A stretch of DNA of 64,000 nucleotides from an uncultured Dehalococcoidia bacterium (GTDB lineage: Bacteria > Chloroflexota > Dehalococcoidia > Lucifugimonadales > UBA3495): positions 407,001 through 471,000 of the forward strand of contig CATOSK010000003.1 in the NCBI GenBank assembly GCA_951812535.1. The letters are read 5' to 3'. Shown here in pieces: positions 27,625-37,228 of this stretch (within the stretch, counting starts at the first letter, position 1; each line of letters starts with the position of its first letter). The position numbers and the translations under genes were made by a program. Below the pieces are notes generated by a model. That model was not told where the DNA came from, did no database searches, and was given only the letters and a program-made list of their open reading frames with translations.

Positions 27625-28044
27625 GTGGCTGCGACCTGTCCCTTCAACCACATCGACCACGTGGGCGTGGCGGTCAAGGATATCGACGCGGCCCTCCGCC
27701 TCTTCCAGGAGGTGTTCGGCGCGCCTCCGTCTGAGGTGGAGGTGCTGGAAGACCAGGGCGTCCGGGCAACATTGGTGGAAGTGGGCCAGACCCGGCTCGA
27801 ACTGCTGGAACCCCTGTCCAATGAATCGGCGGTGGGCCGATTCATTGAGCGTCGGGGTGAGGGCCTTCACCATCTGGCCCTGAACGTGAACGATATCGCC
27901 GGAAAGCTGAAAGCGCTTGATGAGCGGGGCATCCGTCTGGTGGACCGCGAACCCAGAGAGGGCCTGTCCGGCGCCATCGGCTTCCTCCACCCAGCATCCG
28001 TTTTCGGCGTCCTCACCGAGTTGGTGGAGAACGACCGGGGCTAG
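27625..28044 (+). CDS. mce: Methylmalonyl-CoA epimerase
   Basis: A 139-residue glyoxalase-fold enzyme that converts (S)- to (R)-methylmalonyl-CoA for the mutase. Metal-binding positions of the family are visible in HIDHVGVAVKDI, LELLEPL and GEGLHHLALNV, and the final LTELVE motif is present. The start is GTG 27625 with GGGAGG upstream. It lies 22 bases after the acyl-CoA dehydrogenase. Confidence 0.93.
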   Translation: MAATCPFNHIDHVGVAVKDIDAALRLFQEVFGAPPSEVEVLEDQGVRATLVEVGQTRLELLEPLSNESAVGRFIERRGEGLHHLALNVNDIAGKLKALDERGIRLVDREPREGLSGAIGFLHPASVFGVLTELVENDRG

Positions 28045-28085
28045 AACGCCGGTCCTGACCCGCATCATTTTCCAGGAATACAGCC

Positions 28086-29102
28086 ATGCCGGCCCACGTC
28101 ATCTTCGGGGACAGCTTCCTGGTTGCAGAACGGCTCAGGGCTGTGGAGGCCGGGCTGAGCGAGTCCCCACCGCTGGACGCCAACCGGCACCGGCTGGCCG
28201 GCAACCAGACCAATCCCGCCGAGCTGGTGGGGTTGTGCAACGTCATGCCCTTCCTGGACCCCCAGCGGTTCATCATCGTTGAGGGCCTGCTGGGGACCTT
28301 CGAGACCCGGCAGGGTGGGGGGAGGGGCCGGCAGACGGGCGGACGGCAGTCCCAACGGGGCGTCGGGGAATGGGCTTCGCTGACCGACGTGATTCCCAAC
28401 ATGCCGGAAACTACCATCCTGGTGTTCACGGATGGGGGTGTTTCCCAGAACAATCCCCTGCTTCGGGTGCTCCAGCCCTTGTGCGAGGTTCATGCTCTGA
28501 ACGCTCCCACCCGTGACGCGCTGGCAGTGTGGATCAAGAACCGGGCGGAAACCAAGGGAGCATCCATCGCCCCCCCTGCGGTGGGCGCCCTGGCCGGCCT
28601 GCTGGACAACGACCTGTGGGCACTGGACCGGGAGCTGGAGAAGCTCTCACTGTACTGCTCCGGCCGGCCCATCGAGGAAGCCGACGTGCGGCAGATGGTG
28701 GCGCAGGCCCGGGAGGCCAGCATATTCGCCGCGGTGGACGCCATCCTCGAGGGCAATCCTGGAACCGCGGTGGGGCTGCTGCGGCAGTTGGCGCGGGACG
28801 GGCGGGACCCGTCCTACATCATTACGATGGTGGCCCGCCAGTTGCGCCTGATCACCCTGGCCAAGGAGTTGGGCCAGGGCGGGGCGGCCGAGAACGACAT
28901 CGGGGCCCAGATCGGCGTGACCGCCCAATATCCTCTCAGAAAGACGCTGGAGCAGTCGCGGCGGCTGTCCTGGGAGGACCTCAAGGTACGCTACCGGAGG
29001 CTGCTGGACGCCGACCTGGCCATCAAGCGGGGCCTTCAGGAGCCCGACGCGGCCCTGGAACTGATGGTCGCAGACCTGGCCGGGAGCGTCCGACAACGTT
29101 AG
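28086..29102 (+). CDS. holA: DNA polymerase III subunit delta
   Basis: A 338-residue clamp-loader subunit that opens the sliding clamp. The order of blocks fits HolA: N-terminal FGDSFLVAERLRAVE, an AAA+-like fold, then LLDNDLWALDRELEKLSLYC, AREASIFAAVDAILEGN and the C-terminal collar domain (LARDGRDPSYIITMVARQLR). A Gly/Arg/Gln-rich insertion lies near residues 75-98. It starts 41 bases after the epimerase stop and may be co-transcribed. Confidence 0.9.
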   Translation: MPAHVIFGDSFLVAERLRAVEAGLSESPPLDANRHRLAGNQTNPAELVGLCNVMPFLDPQRFIIVEGLLGTFETRQGGGRGRQTGGRQSQRGVGEWASLTDVIPNMPETTILVFTDGGVSQNNPLLRVLQPLCEVHALNAPTRDALAVWIKNRAETKGASIAPPAVGALAGLLDNDLWALDRELEKLSLYCSGRPIEEADVRQMVAQAREASIFAAVDAILEGNPGTAVGLLRQLARDGRDPSYIITMVARQLRLITLAKELGQGGAAENDIGAQIGVTAQYPLRKTLEQSRRLSWEDLKVRYRRLLDADLAIKRGLQEPDAALELMVADLAGSVRQR

Positions 29103-29111
29103 AGTCCTTCC

Positions 29112-30089
29112 CTAAAGCTCCGGGATGACCGGGTTGTAGCAGGCGACGTGGTGGCCCGGTTCCAATTCCTGCATCAGGGGGCGGTGCTCCAGCCGACAGG
29201 AGTTGACGGCCTTGGGACAGCGGGGCAGGAAGGGGCATTGCTCCGGCAGGTTAACCATGTCCGGTGGGACGCCCCGCAGCGGCTCCAGCCGTTTCCTGGC
29301 GTCGTCCAGACGGGGCAGGGCCTGGATCAGGCCCCAGGTGTAGGGATGGCGGGGTTCCTTGAACAGTGGCAGCACTTCCGCAGATTCAACGACGGTTCCG
29401 GCGTACATCACTCCCACCTGGTTGCCCATGTGCGCGACCACGCCCATGTCGTGAGTAATAAGCAGGACGGCTGATCCGAAGTCCCGGCAAAGGTTCTTGA
29501 GACGCTCCAGTATCTCGGCCTGGAGCGTCACATCCAGGCCAGAGGTTGCTTCGTCGGCGATGAGGAGCTTGGGCCGCATGACCAGCGCGATGGCCAGCAT
29601 GACCCGCTGGCACATTCCGCCGCTGAGGGCGAAGGGGTACTGGTTCATGATGTGGCTGGGCTCCGGGAGGCCCAGCTCTTTGAGGATTTCCTGGGACATG
29701 GACGCCGCGGCGCGGCCCGAGATGTTGCTGTGGGCGAGAATAACTTCCTGGAGCTGCTGTCCCACAGGCTGCACCGGGTTCAGGGCAGCCTGGGCGTCCT
29801 GGAACACCAGGGAGAGGTCCTTGCCTCGTATGCGGCGCAGGTGGGAGTCCCCCGCCCGAAGCAAGTCGACACCGTCAAAGATGACGCGCCCGGCGGGGAC
29901 TGTAGCAGTGTCGGGAAGGAGGCCCATGATGGCCAGGGCGAGGGTGCTCTTCCCCGCGCCGCTCTCTCCAACGAGGCAATAGACCTCCTCGTACTGCTGG
30001 ACGATGTTGACGCCGTTCAGCGCCTTGACCGTCCCAGTGTTGGTGTCGAGGTGGACGTGGAGGTCCTCGATTCTCAGAATTTCGGCCAT
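29112..30089 (-). CDS. Oligopeptide/dipeptide-type ABC transporter ATP-binding protein
   Basis: A 325-residue ATPase of the DppD/OppD group. Walker A is GESGAGKST, the signature is ALSGGMCQRV, Walker B is LLIADEAT, and the C-terminal oligopeptide-transporter extension carries four cysteines (CPFLPRCPKAVNSC, and C in the last ten residues). I start at MAEILRIEDLHVHLD (30089). No permease, binding protein or second ATPase lies in the window, so it is an orphan or belongs to a transporter encoded elsewhere. It converges with holA with only nine bases between them. Confidence 0.88.
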   Translation of the reverse strand: MAEILRIEDLHVHLDTNTGTVKALNGVNIVQQYEEVYCLVGESGAGKSTLALAIMGLLPDTATVPAGRVIFDGVDLLRAGDSHLRRIRGKDLSLVFQDAQAALNPVQPVGQQLQEVILAHSNISGRAAASMSQEILKELGLPEPSHIMNQYPFALSGGMCQRVMLAIALVMRPKLLIADEATSGLDVTLQAEILERLKNLCRDFGSAVLLITHDMGVVAHMGNQVGVMYAGTVVESAEVLPLFKEPRHPYTWGLIQALPRLDDARKRLEPLRGVPPDMVNLPEQCPFLPRCPKAVNSCRLEHRPLMQELEPGHHVACYNPVIPEL

Positions 30090-30163
30090 TTCGGCCTCCC
30101 GTCCGTGGCTCACCAGGTCCGGCACCACGGGGATGGGTACACTCCCCGCTGTCAGAAAGCGGT

Positions 30164-30850
30164 CTAGTCGGCGGCAGCCGTCCCGCTGGCGGGAATTTCA
30201 CCTGCGCCCTGGTTGGCCAGGTCCACCGGAAGACAGGCTCCCCGCTTCAGCTCAGCTACCAGGTCCTCCAGGCCGTGGATCCGGCGGGTGAAGCGAGTGG
30301 CCGCCGTTCCCAATTGCTCGGCCCGGTGAGCGTCGCTGCCGGCCACCCCCGGCAGGCCCAGCATTCCCTGGATGTCGCGGGAGAAACGGTTCTCTTCTCT
30401 GGTGCCCCGCCCGTTGTGGGTTTCAATGGCGTCGCACAGCCCGAAGAAGGAGTCCCGGGCGGCCTGTCCCAGCATCTCCTTCCTGGCGCCTGGGTCCCGG
30501 CCCGGGTCTTCCAGGAAACGGCGCCGGTAGGGATGGGCGGCGATGATCACCGCACCCTGCCGGTCCGCCAGCCGACGCAGGAATTCGGGCTTGTGGACGC
30601 CGAACTCATAGCGGTGCAGTCCGAAAACCAGGACGTGGCCGGAGTCGGTGTTTAGCTCGGTCCCCGGTATCACCAGGTAGTCGTGCCGCCGCTGCAGGGC
30701 ACGGACCTCGTCCCAACTCCAGAAGGCATCGTGGTCGGTGAGGCAGACCCCGTCCAGGCCCAGCGCCTTGCTTCTTTCAACGAGGGTGTCCACGTCCATG
30801 AAGCTATCGTCGGACTTCGGGTATGAGTGGGTGTGAAGGTCGATCAACAA
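30164..30850 (-). CDS. PHP domain phosphoesterase-like protein
   Basis: A 228-residue PHP-family protein, the trinuclear-metal phosphoesterase fold. The metal-binding motifs are in order: DLHTHS, TDHDAF, AAHPYRRR, ETHNGRG and GSDAHR. No ATG fits; the domain begins right after tandem TTG codons at 30850 and 30847, and one of these is the likely start. The frame runs further upstream without similarity. It is downstream of a methyltransferase gene on the same strand. The substrate is unknown; relatives include nucleoside-phosphate and histidinol-phosphate phosphatases. Confidence 0.85.
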   Translation of the reverse strand: MLIDLHTHSYPKSDDSFMDVDTLVERSKALGLDGVCLTDHDAFWSWDEVRALQRRHDYLVIPGTELNTDSGHVLVFGLHRYEFGVHKPEFLRRLADRQGAVIIAAHPYRRRFLEDPGRDPGARKEMLGQAARDSFFGLCDAIETHNGRGTREENRFSRDIQGMLGLPGVAGSDAHRAEQLGTAATRFTRRIHGLEDLVAELKRGACLPVDLANQGAGEIPASGTAAAD

Positions 30851-30935
30851 GTTGTGCCCAGCTGCTTCTCCCGAGGATTTCCGGCAGATAATACCAAATG
30901 GGAGCAGAGGTTGGGAAATTCGGTGGCGCGGTGAT

Positions 30936-31748
30936 CTAGCGGGGAGTCCAGGAAACGATGCAGGCCTGGAGTGGCTGGGTCCCCTTGATGCGCCAGGTTC
31001 CGTCCTCCCCGCATTCCAGGGAGTCGTCCAGGACGGATCGGAGCCTCCCCGCCGCGGCCGTGCCGGGGGAAACGTAAAGGCGGCGGGCAATCATTTCCCG
31101 GGCCTCCTCCTCGCTGCCGAAGCCTCGGGCCGGATCGGGGGGAAGTTCTTCAATCTCATAGACCATTCCAAGTTCGTCCAGGACTTCGCGGAACTGGGGC
31201 AGGCTGGGCAATGGGTGGCGGGGTTCGCCGTGTATCCGTTCCCACAGCCCGTACAGCTGGGACTGGGGAGCCGCCTGGAACATCACCACCAGGACCATCC
31301 GCCGGGCGTGGGTTTCCAGCTTCCGAACGAAGGGTTCAATGTCCCGTATGACGTACAGTACATGACTGCACAGCACAACGTCGGCCGGTTCGACCTTAGC
31401 GTCGAGCCACTCCGATTCGACCACGTGGACGGCGATTCCCGATTCGCTGGCAGTCTCCCCCAGGACTTCAGCCATGCTGGGGGACGGCTCGACGGCGGCG
31501 ACGGACCGGCAGGACAGGGCCAGCGGCAACGCCAGGCGCCCGCCCCCGGCCCCCACGTCCAGCAAGGAATCCTCTGGGCTGAGGTGGGTGCGCAGCCGTT
31601 CCACGAGGACGTCGCCGGTGCGGCGGGGGTCAGCCTTGAACTGGCGGGCGTACTGGGTCCAGTGGTCGGTGGGACGGGCGCCCCGCATCCGGTCCGACTG
31701 TTCGTGTTCTACCCGGACCATCTCTCCCCAAGTATCAACTGCGCTCAT
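30936..31748 (-). CDS. Class I SAM-dependent methyltransferase
   Basis: A 270-residue methyltransferase with motif I LLDVGAGGGRLALPLA near residue 62, the acidic end of strand 2 in AAVEPSPSM, and a motif IV-like DVVLCSHVLYVI. The substrate cannot be told from sequence. It is divergent from the sugar dehydrogenase-like gene and upstream of the PHP gene. Confidence 0.83.
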   Translation of the reverse strand: MSAVDTWGEMVRVEHEQSDRMRGARPTDHWTQYARQFKADPRRTGDVLVERLRTHLSPEDSLLDVGAGGGRLALPLALSCRSVAAVEPSPSMAEVLGETASESGIAVHVVESEWLDAKVEPADVVLCSHVLYVIRDIEPFVRKLETHARRMVLVVMFQAAPQSQLYGLWERIHGEPRHPLPSLPQFREVLDELGMVYEIEELPPDPARGFGSEEEAREMIARRLYVSPGTAAAGRLRSVLDDSLECGEDGTWRIKGTQPLQACIVSWTPR

Positions 31749-31803
31749 GGCAACTCCCCGCGAATGGAATCTGCGATACTGGGATTATAAACCCCTGATT
31801 GTC

Positions 31804-33189
31804 ATGGGAGATGGAGACTTGGGAATAGGGCAAATCCTGGGTAAGGGCTGGATCCCGGCACTGACAGCGGCCCTGATTGTGTGGGCTGCCGGATGCGGAA
31901 GCGGGCCGGAGGCCATTGCGCCAACGGAAGGCCCGCCGCCGCAGATGGCTGCGACAGCTCCGCCAGATGTGACGCGACCTCCGGCGGCGCCGGTGTCAAC
32001 TGGGGCATCGGGGGCACGTCCGACCCCGGCCGCAGCGCGGCCGAACAGGTCTCCAACTGGAGAGGCCTCGCCGGTGGCTCCGCCGATTCCTGAGGTCGTA
32101 CCCGAGGTCATCCGTTCCCTGAAGTTGGAGCCGGTGCTGGGTGGGCTGGAATTCAAATCTCCGACCAACCTGGCCCAGGCACCGGATGGACGGATGTTTG
32201 TCACCGAGCAGGAAGGGCGGGTCCTTTCTTTCCCTGAGGAAGCTCTGTCCAGCGCGGACCCGGCCATCGGGGAACTCCTGGACATCCGCGACCGGGTCAG
32301 GACCAGGGGTTCGGAGGAGGGCTTGCTCGGCCTGGCCCTGTCCCCGGACTTCGCCGAAACCGGACATTTCTTCGTGTACTACTCGGCCTCCGATCCCCGC
32401 CGCTCGGTAGTCTCGCGGTTCGCCAGCAAAGCGGGGGCGGAACGGGTGAGTCCGGACAGCGAACTGGTTATCCTGGAAGTCGCCCAGCCCTATTCCAACC
32501 ACAATGGCGGACAACTGTCTTTCGGCCCGGACGGACACCTGTACATCGGCCTGGGCGACGGGGGCTCGGCGGGCGACCCATTGGGGAGCGGGCAGGATAC
32601 CTCGACCCTGCTGGGATCGATCCTCCGTATCGACGTATCTGCATCTGCGCCGCAGGAGCCCTACCGGGTCCCGCCGGACAACCCTTTCGCCTTCGGCGGC
32701 GGCCGCGGGGAAATCTGGGCCTACGGGCTGCGCAACCCCTGGCGGTTCTCTTTCGACCGTACCACGGGAGAAATGTGGGCCGGAGACGTGGGCCAGAACC
32801 GCTGGGAGGAAATTGACCGGATCGAGCGGGGAGGCAACTACGGGTGGAACGCCCTGGAGGGCAGCCACTGTTTCTCTCCCAGCGACGGCTGCCAGCGGAA
32901 TGGAACGATTCTCCCGGCATGGGAATATCCCCTGGGGAGCGGGGCATGTTCGGTAATCGGCGGGTACGTTTACCGGGGGGAAGCCATCCCCTGGCTCGAC
33001 GGTGTCTACGTCTTTGGCGATTTCTGCACCGGACAGGTCATGGGCCTGCGGCAGGATGACGACCGTTACACGGACGCACTGCTCGCGGCCACCGGACTGC
33101 GGGTCGTGTCCTTTGGACAAGACAACGCCGGAGAGCTGTACCTGCTGTCCCAGCGCTCCGGCATTTTCCGCTTGTCCCCAGGTCCATAG
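31804..33189 (+). CDS. PQQ-dependent sugar dehydrogenase-like lipoprotein (GSDH family)
   Basis: A 461-residue six-bladed beta-propeller protein of the soluble glucose/sorbosone dehydrogenase family. An N-terminal hydrophobic stretch ends in WAAGC, a lipobox, followed by a Pro/Ala-rich linker (about residues 35-100). Family blocks are GGLEFKSPTNLAQAPDGRMF, SEEGLLGLALSPDF, NHNGGQLSFGPDGHLYIGLG and GLRNPWRFSFD. The last blade has GNYGWNALEGSHCF. It probably oxidises aldoses or related compounds outside the membrane. The start could also be the in-frame TTG at 31819. Confidence 0.85.
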   Translation: MGDGDLGIGQILGKGWIPALTAALIVWAAGCGSGPEAIAPTEGPPPQMAATAPPDVTRPPAAPVSTGASGARPTPAAARPNRSPTGEASPVAPPIPEVVPEVIRSLKLEPVLGGLEFKSPTNLAQAPDGRMFVTEQEGRVLSFPEEALSSADPAIGELLDIRDRVRTRGSEEGLLGLALSPDFAETGHFFVYYSASDPRRSVVSRFASKAGAERVSPDSELVILEVAQPYSNHNGGQLSFGPDGHLYIGLGDGGSAGDPLGSGQDTSTLLGSILRIDVSASAPQEPYRVPPDNPFAFGGGRGEIWAYGLRNPWRFSFDRTTGEMWAGDVGQNRWEEIDRIERGGNYGWNALEGSHCFSPSDGCQRNGTILPAWEYPLGSGACSVIGGYVYRGEAIPWLDGVYVFGDFCTGQVMGLRQDDDRYTDALLAATGLRVVSFGQDNAGELYLLSQRSGIFRLSPGP

Positions 33190-33199
33190 GGAGAGATTA

Positions 33200-35398
33200 T
33201 TAATCGGCTGGGACGGTCAGTCCCTCCTCCGCCAACTGGTCGATGATTTGGTCGGCCTTGAACTTGCCCACCTTGAGACGCCGTTCCACGTAAGAGGCGG
33301 ACAGGTGGGGATTGCGCTCGGCCAGGTCCCGGGCCTGCTCCATCAACTCGTCCTCAACCTCGCTGAACCCTTCGTCCTCTTCATCATCCTCGTCGAGGGA
33401 AATCTGGGGCAAAGGCGGCCCTTCCTGGTTCACCCAGAACTCGACCAGCTTGTCCACCTCATCGTCCACCACCAACGTTCCCTGCACCCGGCGGGCCTTC
33501 GGGGAGTCGTTGTTGAGCAGCAGCATATCGCCCTTGCCCATCAGCTTCTCCGCTCCCACCGCATCCAGGATGACCCGGGAGTCGACCTGGGAGGCAACCG
33601 CAAACGCAGCGCGGGCGGGAATGTTGGCCTTGAGCAGCCCGGTCACGACGTTGACCGAAGGACGCTGGGTTGCCAGCACCATGTGGATTCCCGCAGCCCG
33701 TCCCAGCTGGGCGAGGCGGACCAGGTTCTGCTCGATTTCGAACCCGCCGACCATCATCAGGTCTGCCAATTCGTCCACGATGAGGACCAGGAAAGGCATC
33801 TTTTCCTGGGCCTTGGCGTTGTATCCCGCTATATTTCGGGTACCCGATTCCTCCATCAGCTTGTAACGCTTGGTCATCTCCTGCATCATCCCGCGGAGGG
33901 CCGGGTTGACCTCGTCCGCGTCAACGATTACCGGCGCCACCAGGTGGGGGATTCCGTTGTAGGGAGTTAACTCCACGCGCTTGGGGTCGATCATCAGGAG
34001 GCGCAGTTGGTCGGGCGGCTTGGTCAAGAGCAGCGAAGCAACGATGGTGTTGGAGCAGACGCTCTTGCCGCTGCCCGTGGCTCCGGCGATGAGCATGTGA
34101 GGAAGGGATGCGAGGTCCATCGCCACCGCGTCCCCTCCGGTGTCCTCCCCCATGGCTATGGGAAGACCGCCTTTGGCCGCGATCTTGACGAAGGACTCAT
34201 CCTCCATCACCTGCCTCAGCGGCACTTTCCCCGGGACGGGATTGGGGACTTCCAGGCCCACCAGGGCCTCCCCCGGGACCGGCGCTTCGATCCTCAAGTA
34301 CGGGGTCTTCAGGGCGAGAGCCAGGTCCTTCTCCCGGGTGAGGATGTTCTGGACCTTCACCCGGCTGCGCTCCATGGCAGCGTCTTCGCCTTCCTTCTTG
34401 CGGGAGTCGCCTCCCCGGCGGGGCACCCATCCGGGGACGAGGCCGAACTGGACGATGCGAGGACCGGCCTTGATGGAGCCCACCTCGACCATCACCCCGT
34501 GGTCGCCCAGGGTTTCCTCGATGTGGCGGGCCATCTCCTTGAGGGGCTCTTCGGGAGTGGAGTAGGGCTCCGGCGGAGAGAGCAGGCTCATCGCGGGCAG
34601 CTTCCACTCGGACCTGCCGCTGGGATCATTTGCGCTGGAGTTGATTCCGTTCAGCAGGTCGTCCAACCCGTCGGAGGCTTCCCAGCCCCGGTCCAGGTAG
34701 GTATATTCTTCCGCTTCCTCACCCATTGTTGGGGTGGGTTGAACGCCGTCCGCCTTGGTGCCGGAGCGGGACCGGAAAAGCTTGCGGAACAGACGCCGCT
34801 GGGTGCGGGGATGCAGAAAAGCCCCAATGGCGCGCCCCGTTCCCTTGAGGGCGTGGAAACCTCCCCTACCTCCCTTTTGGGCAGCGGTGCCGGCCTGGGC
34901 ACCTGTCCAGCGCCCGCCCTTGAGATAACCCAGGCCCACCACCCGGGGAAAGGCCAGCAGGGGAACGACAACGGCCATGGCAGCCAGCTTGAGAATGCCC
35001 AGCCAGAGGGGCTCTCCACCCAGCACGGCCCCCCACGGGCCGCCCAGGCTGACCTCGGAGTAAATTCCGTAACCGGGGCTGAAGAAGGACAGGACCCCGA
35101 TAGTCATGGCTGTCAGCCCGGCCGAGGCCAGCCACCAGTTCCAGTTGCGCAAAAAGCCCTGGGGCCAATACCGGAGGGCAACCACCGTTCCCAGGGACCA
35201 GGCGATTACGGGGGCCCATCCCAGGGCCAGGGTTTGGAACAGCCACTCCAGGGCCCCGGGATACAGGACCAGGGTTAGTCCGGCGGCGGCGGTTGCCGCC
35301 ACCACTGCCAGCAGGTCAATGGTGAACCCGAGGGGAAAGGGGGAGCCGCCACCTTTGTCGGAAGCCGGCCCGCGGGCTTGCTTTTTTGATGCGGCCAT
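33200..35398 (-). CDS. ftsK: DNA translocase FtsK/SpoIIIE
   Basis: A 732-residue septal DNA pump. Four hydrophobic spans fill about residues 25-155, followed by a charged linker and the motor domain. Walker A is AGATGSGKSV, Walker B-type segments are RLLMIDPKRVEL and LVLIVDELADLMM. The C-terminal gamma winged-helix that reads polar DNA sequences is present (about residues 665-732, HLSASYVERRLKVGKFKADQ). It converges with the sugar dehydrogenase-like gene with only ten bases between them. Confidence 0.94.
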   Translation of the reverse strand: MAASKKQARGPASDKGGGSPFPLGFTIDLLAVVAATAAAGLTLVLYPGALEWLFQTLALGWAPVIAWSLGTVVALRYWPQGFLRNWNWWLASAGLTAMTIGVLSFFSPGYGIYSEVSLGGPWGAVLGGEPLWLGILKLAAMAVVVPLLAFPRVVGLGYLKGGRWTGAQAGTAAQKGGRGGFHALKGTGRAIGAFLHPRTQRRLFRKLFRSRSGTKADGVQPTPTMGEEAEEYTYLDRGWEASDGLDDLLNGINSSANDPSGRSEWKLPAMSLLSPPEPYSTPEEPLKEMARHIEETLGDHGVMVEVGSIKAGPRIVQFGLVPGWVPRRGGDSRKKEGEDAAMERSRVKVQNILTREKDLALALKTPYLRIEAPVPGEALVGLEVPNPVPGKVPLRQVMEDESFVKIAAKGGLPIAMGEDTGGDAVAMDLASLPHMLIAGATGSGKSVCSNTIVASLLLTKPPDQLRLLMIDPKRVELTPYNGIPHLVAPVIVDADEVNPALRGMMQEMTKRYKLMEESGTRNIAGYNAKAQEKMPFLVLIVDELADLMMVGGFEIEQNLVRLAQLGRAAGIHMVLATQRPSVNVVTGLLKANIPARAAFAVASQVDSRVILDAVGAEKLMGKGDMLLLNNDSPKARRVQGTLVVDDEVDKLVEFWVNQEGPPLPQISLDEDDEEDEGFSEVEDELMEQARDLAERNPHLSASYVERRLKVGKFKADQIIDQLAEEGLTVPAD

Positions 35399-35555
35399 AT
35401 AGTCTCCACTAGCGCGTTGCAGATTGCCGGGTGTTCCGCCGGCCGTTATGTCGATCCGGCGGATCCTGGGTAAGCTCGCGTTATGGAAATTATAGGCTGC
35501 GTCCCGCTCTTCGCCTTAGAAGATTACGCTCAAGAAACGACACGTTTGCCCTGGG

Positions 35556-37214
35556 TCAGCTTTCCAGCACCACTGCCAGTACCATGGGGCGTCGCCGTGT
35601 CTCAGAATGCAGGAACCTTCGGGTGAACTCCCGGACCCGGTGCTTCAGGACATCGGCGTCGAGCGCGAGCGAGGGATCTTCGCCGACCATGCGCTCCAAT
35701 TCAAAACCCAGGGCGTCAAACACCTGGGCCACCTCCGGCTCCTCCATGAAACCGCTGCCGGTTACGCGGGGAGTTCCGGTAAGGCACCCAGAAACCGGGT
35801 CGATGGCCACCGCCACCGTCACCACGCCGTCCCGGGACAGCGCGCGGCGGTCCCTGAGGACCTGGCTGGTGTTGTCGTGGATATCCGGGCCATCGATGTA
35901 GATGGGGCCCGCCGGAACGGTTCCCACCACTTCCGCCGAGTCGCTGGTCAACTCCAGGACGTCGCCGTCTTCTAAAACGAAGATGCCCGATTCGGCCACG
36001 CCCATGTCCCAGGCGAGCCGGGCGTGGGCCACCAGGTGACGGTACTCGCCGTGGACCGGAACAAAGAATCTGGGACGCACCATTCCGAGCATCATCTTCA
36101 GTTCTTCCTGGCTGGCGTGGCCGTGGACATGCACCAGGGCGACCCGGTCGTGCAGGACCTTGGCTCCCTGGCGGAGGAGCCTGTCGATGGTCCGGCTAAC
36201 GTGGATCTCATTGCCGGGGATGGGCGTCGCGGAAATTATTACCGTGTCTCCGGGGAGAATACCGACGTCCCGATGTTCCTCGTTGGCGATCCTCACCAGG
36301 GCCGACGTCGGTTCTCCCTGGCTGCCGGTGGTCATGAGCACAACCTTCTCCGGGGGAAGGTCCCGGGCCTGATTCAGGGGAATCAGCACCCCGTCTGGAA
36401 TGTGCAGGTATCCCATGTCGCAGGCCATGTTTACGTTGTCCACCATGCTCCGGCCCACGATGCCCACTTTCCGTTCATGCTTGTGCGCGGCGTTTACCAC
36501 CTGCTGGATGCGGGAAATAAGGGAGGCGAAGGTCGCCACCATGACCCGCCCTTCCGCCTGGCCGATGACCCGGTCGAAGGCCTCGTCCATGATCCGCTCG
36601 GACGGTGTGAAGCCGGACAGCTCGGCGTAGGTGGAGTCGGAGCAGAGCAACAGGACTCCACGGGAGCCGTGTTCGGCCAGAGTGGCCAGGTCAATCGTGT
36701 GGCCGTCGACAGGGGTGTGGTCGATCTTGAAGTCCCCGGTGTGAATCACCGTCCCAACCGGAGTTTCGATGACCATTCCCATGGCGTCGGGGATGCTGTG
36801 GCAGACCCGGAACCACGTGACCTGAAAGTTGTCTCCGAACCTGTACGGGACGTTGGGCTCGACGGCTTCCGCGATTGCTCCCCGGGAGGAGGCTCTCTCC
36901 CTGAGCTTGACTGAGATCAAGCCGTGGGCCAGTTGCGGAGCGTAAACCGGAACGTTGAGTTGGGGCAGGACGTAGGGCAAGGCCCCGATGTGGTCCTCGT
37001 GCCCGTGGGTGATCAGGATAGCCCGCACCCGGTCGATATTGCCAGCCAGGTAGGTGATGTCGGGGATGATCAGGTCTACCCCAGGCATGTCCTCAGTGGG
37101 AAATTGTACCCCGCAATCGATGACGATGATGTCGCCGTCGCATTCCAGGGCCATCATGTTCTTGCCAATTTCCCCCAGGCCTCCCAGGGGAATGACGCGC
37201 AATGTCGGGTTCAA
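35556..37214 (-). CDS. rnj: Ribonuclease J
   Basis: A 552-residue metallo-beta-lactamase/beta-CASP RNase with 5'-exonuclease and endonuclease activity in mRNA decay and rRNA maturation. The zinc site is THGHEDHIGA, with IHTGDFKID and later VHVHGHASQEELK. The TTG at 37214 is the start because it begins the standard LRVIPLGGLGEIGKNMM sequence and no ATG fits. It lies 14 bases after the uracil-DNA glycosylase gene. Confidence 0.95.
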   Translation of the reverse strand: MNPTLRVIPLGGLGEIGKNMMALECDGDIIVIDCGVQFPTEDMPGVDLIIPDITYLAGNIDRVRAILITHGHEDHIGALPYVLPQLNVPVYAPQLAHGLISVKLRERASSRGAIAEAVEPNVPYRFGDNFQVTWFRVCHSIPDAMGMVIETPVGTVIHTGDFKIDHTPVDGHTIDLATLAEHGSRGVLLLCSDSTYAELSGFTPSERIMDEAFDRVIGQAEGRVMVATFASLISRIQQVVNAAHKHERKVGIVGRSMVDNVNMACDMGYLHIPDGVLIPLNQARDLPPEKVVLMTTGSQGEPTSALVRIANEEHRDVGILPGDTVIISATPIPGNEIHVSRTIDRLLRQGAKVLHDRVALVHVHGHASQEELKMMLGMVRPRFFVPVHGEYRHLVAHARLAWDMGVAESGIFVLEDGDVLELTSDSAEVVGTVPAGPIYIDGPDIHDNTSQVLRDRRALSRDGVVTVAVAIDPVSGCLTGTPRVTGSGFMEEPEVAQVFDALGFELERMVGEDPSLALDADVLKHRVREFTRRFLHSETRRRPMVLAVVLES

Positions 37215-37228
37215 AGTACTCGTGAGTC

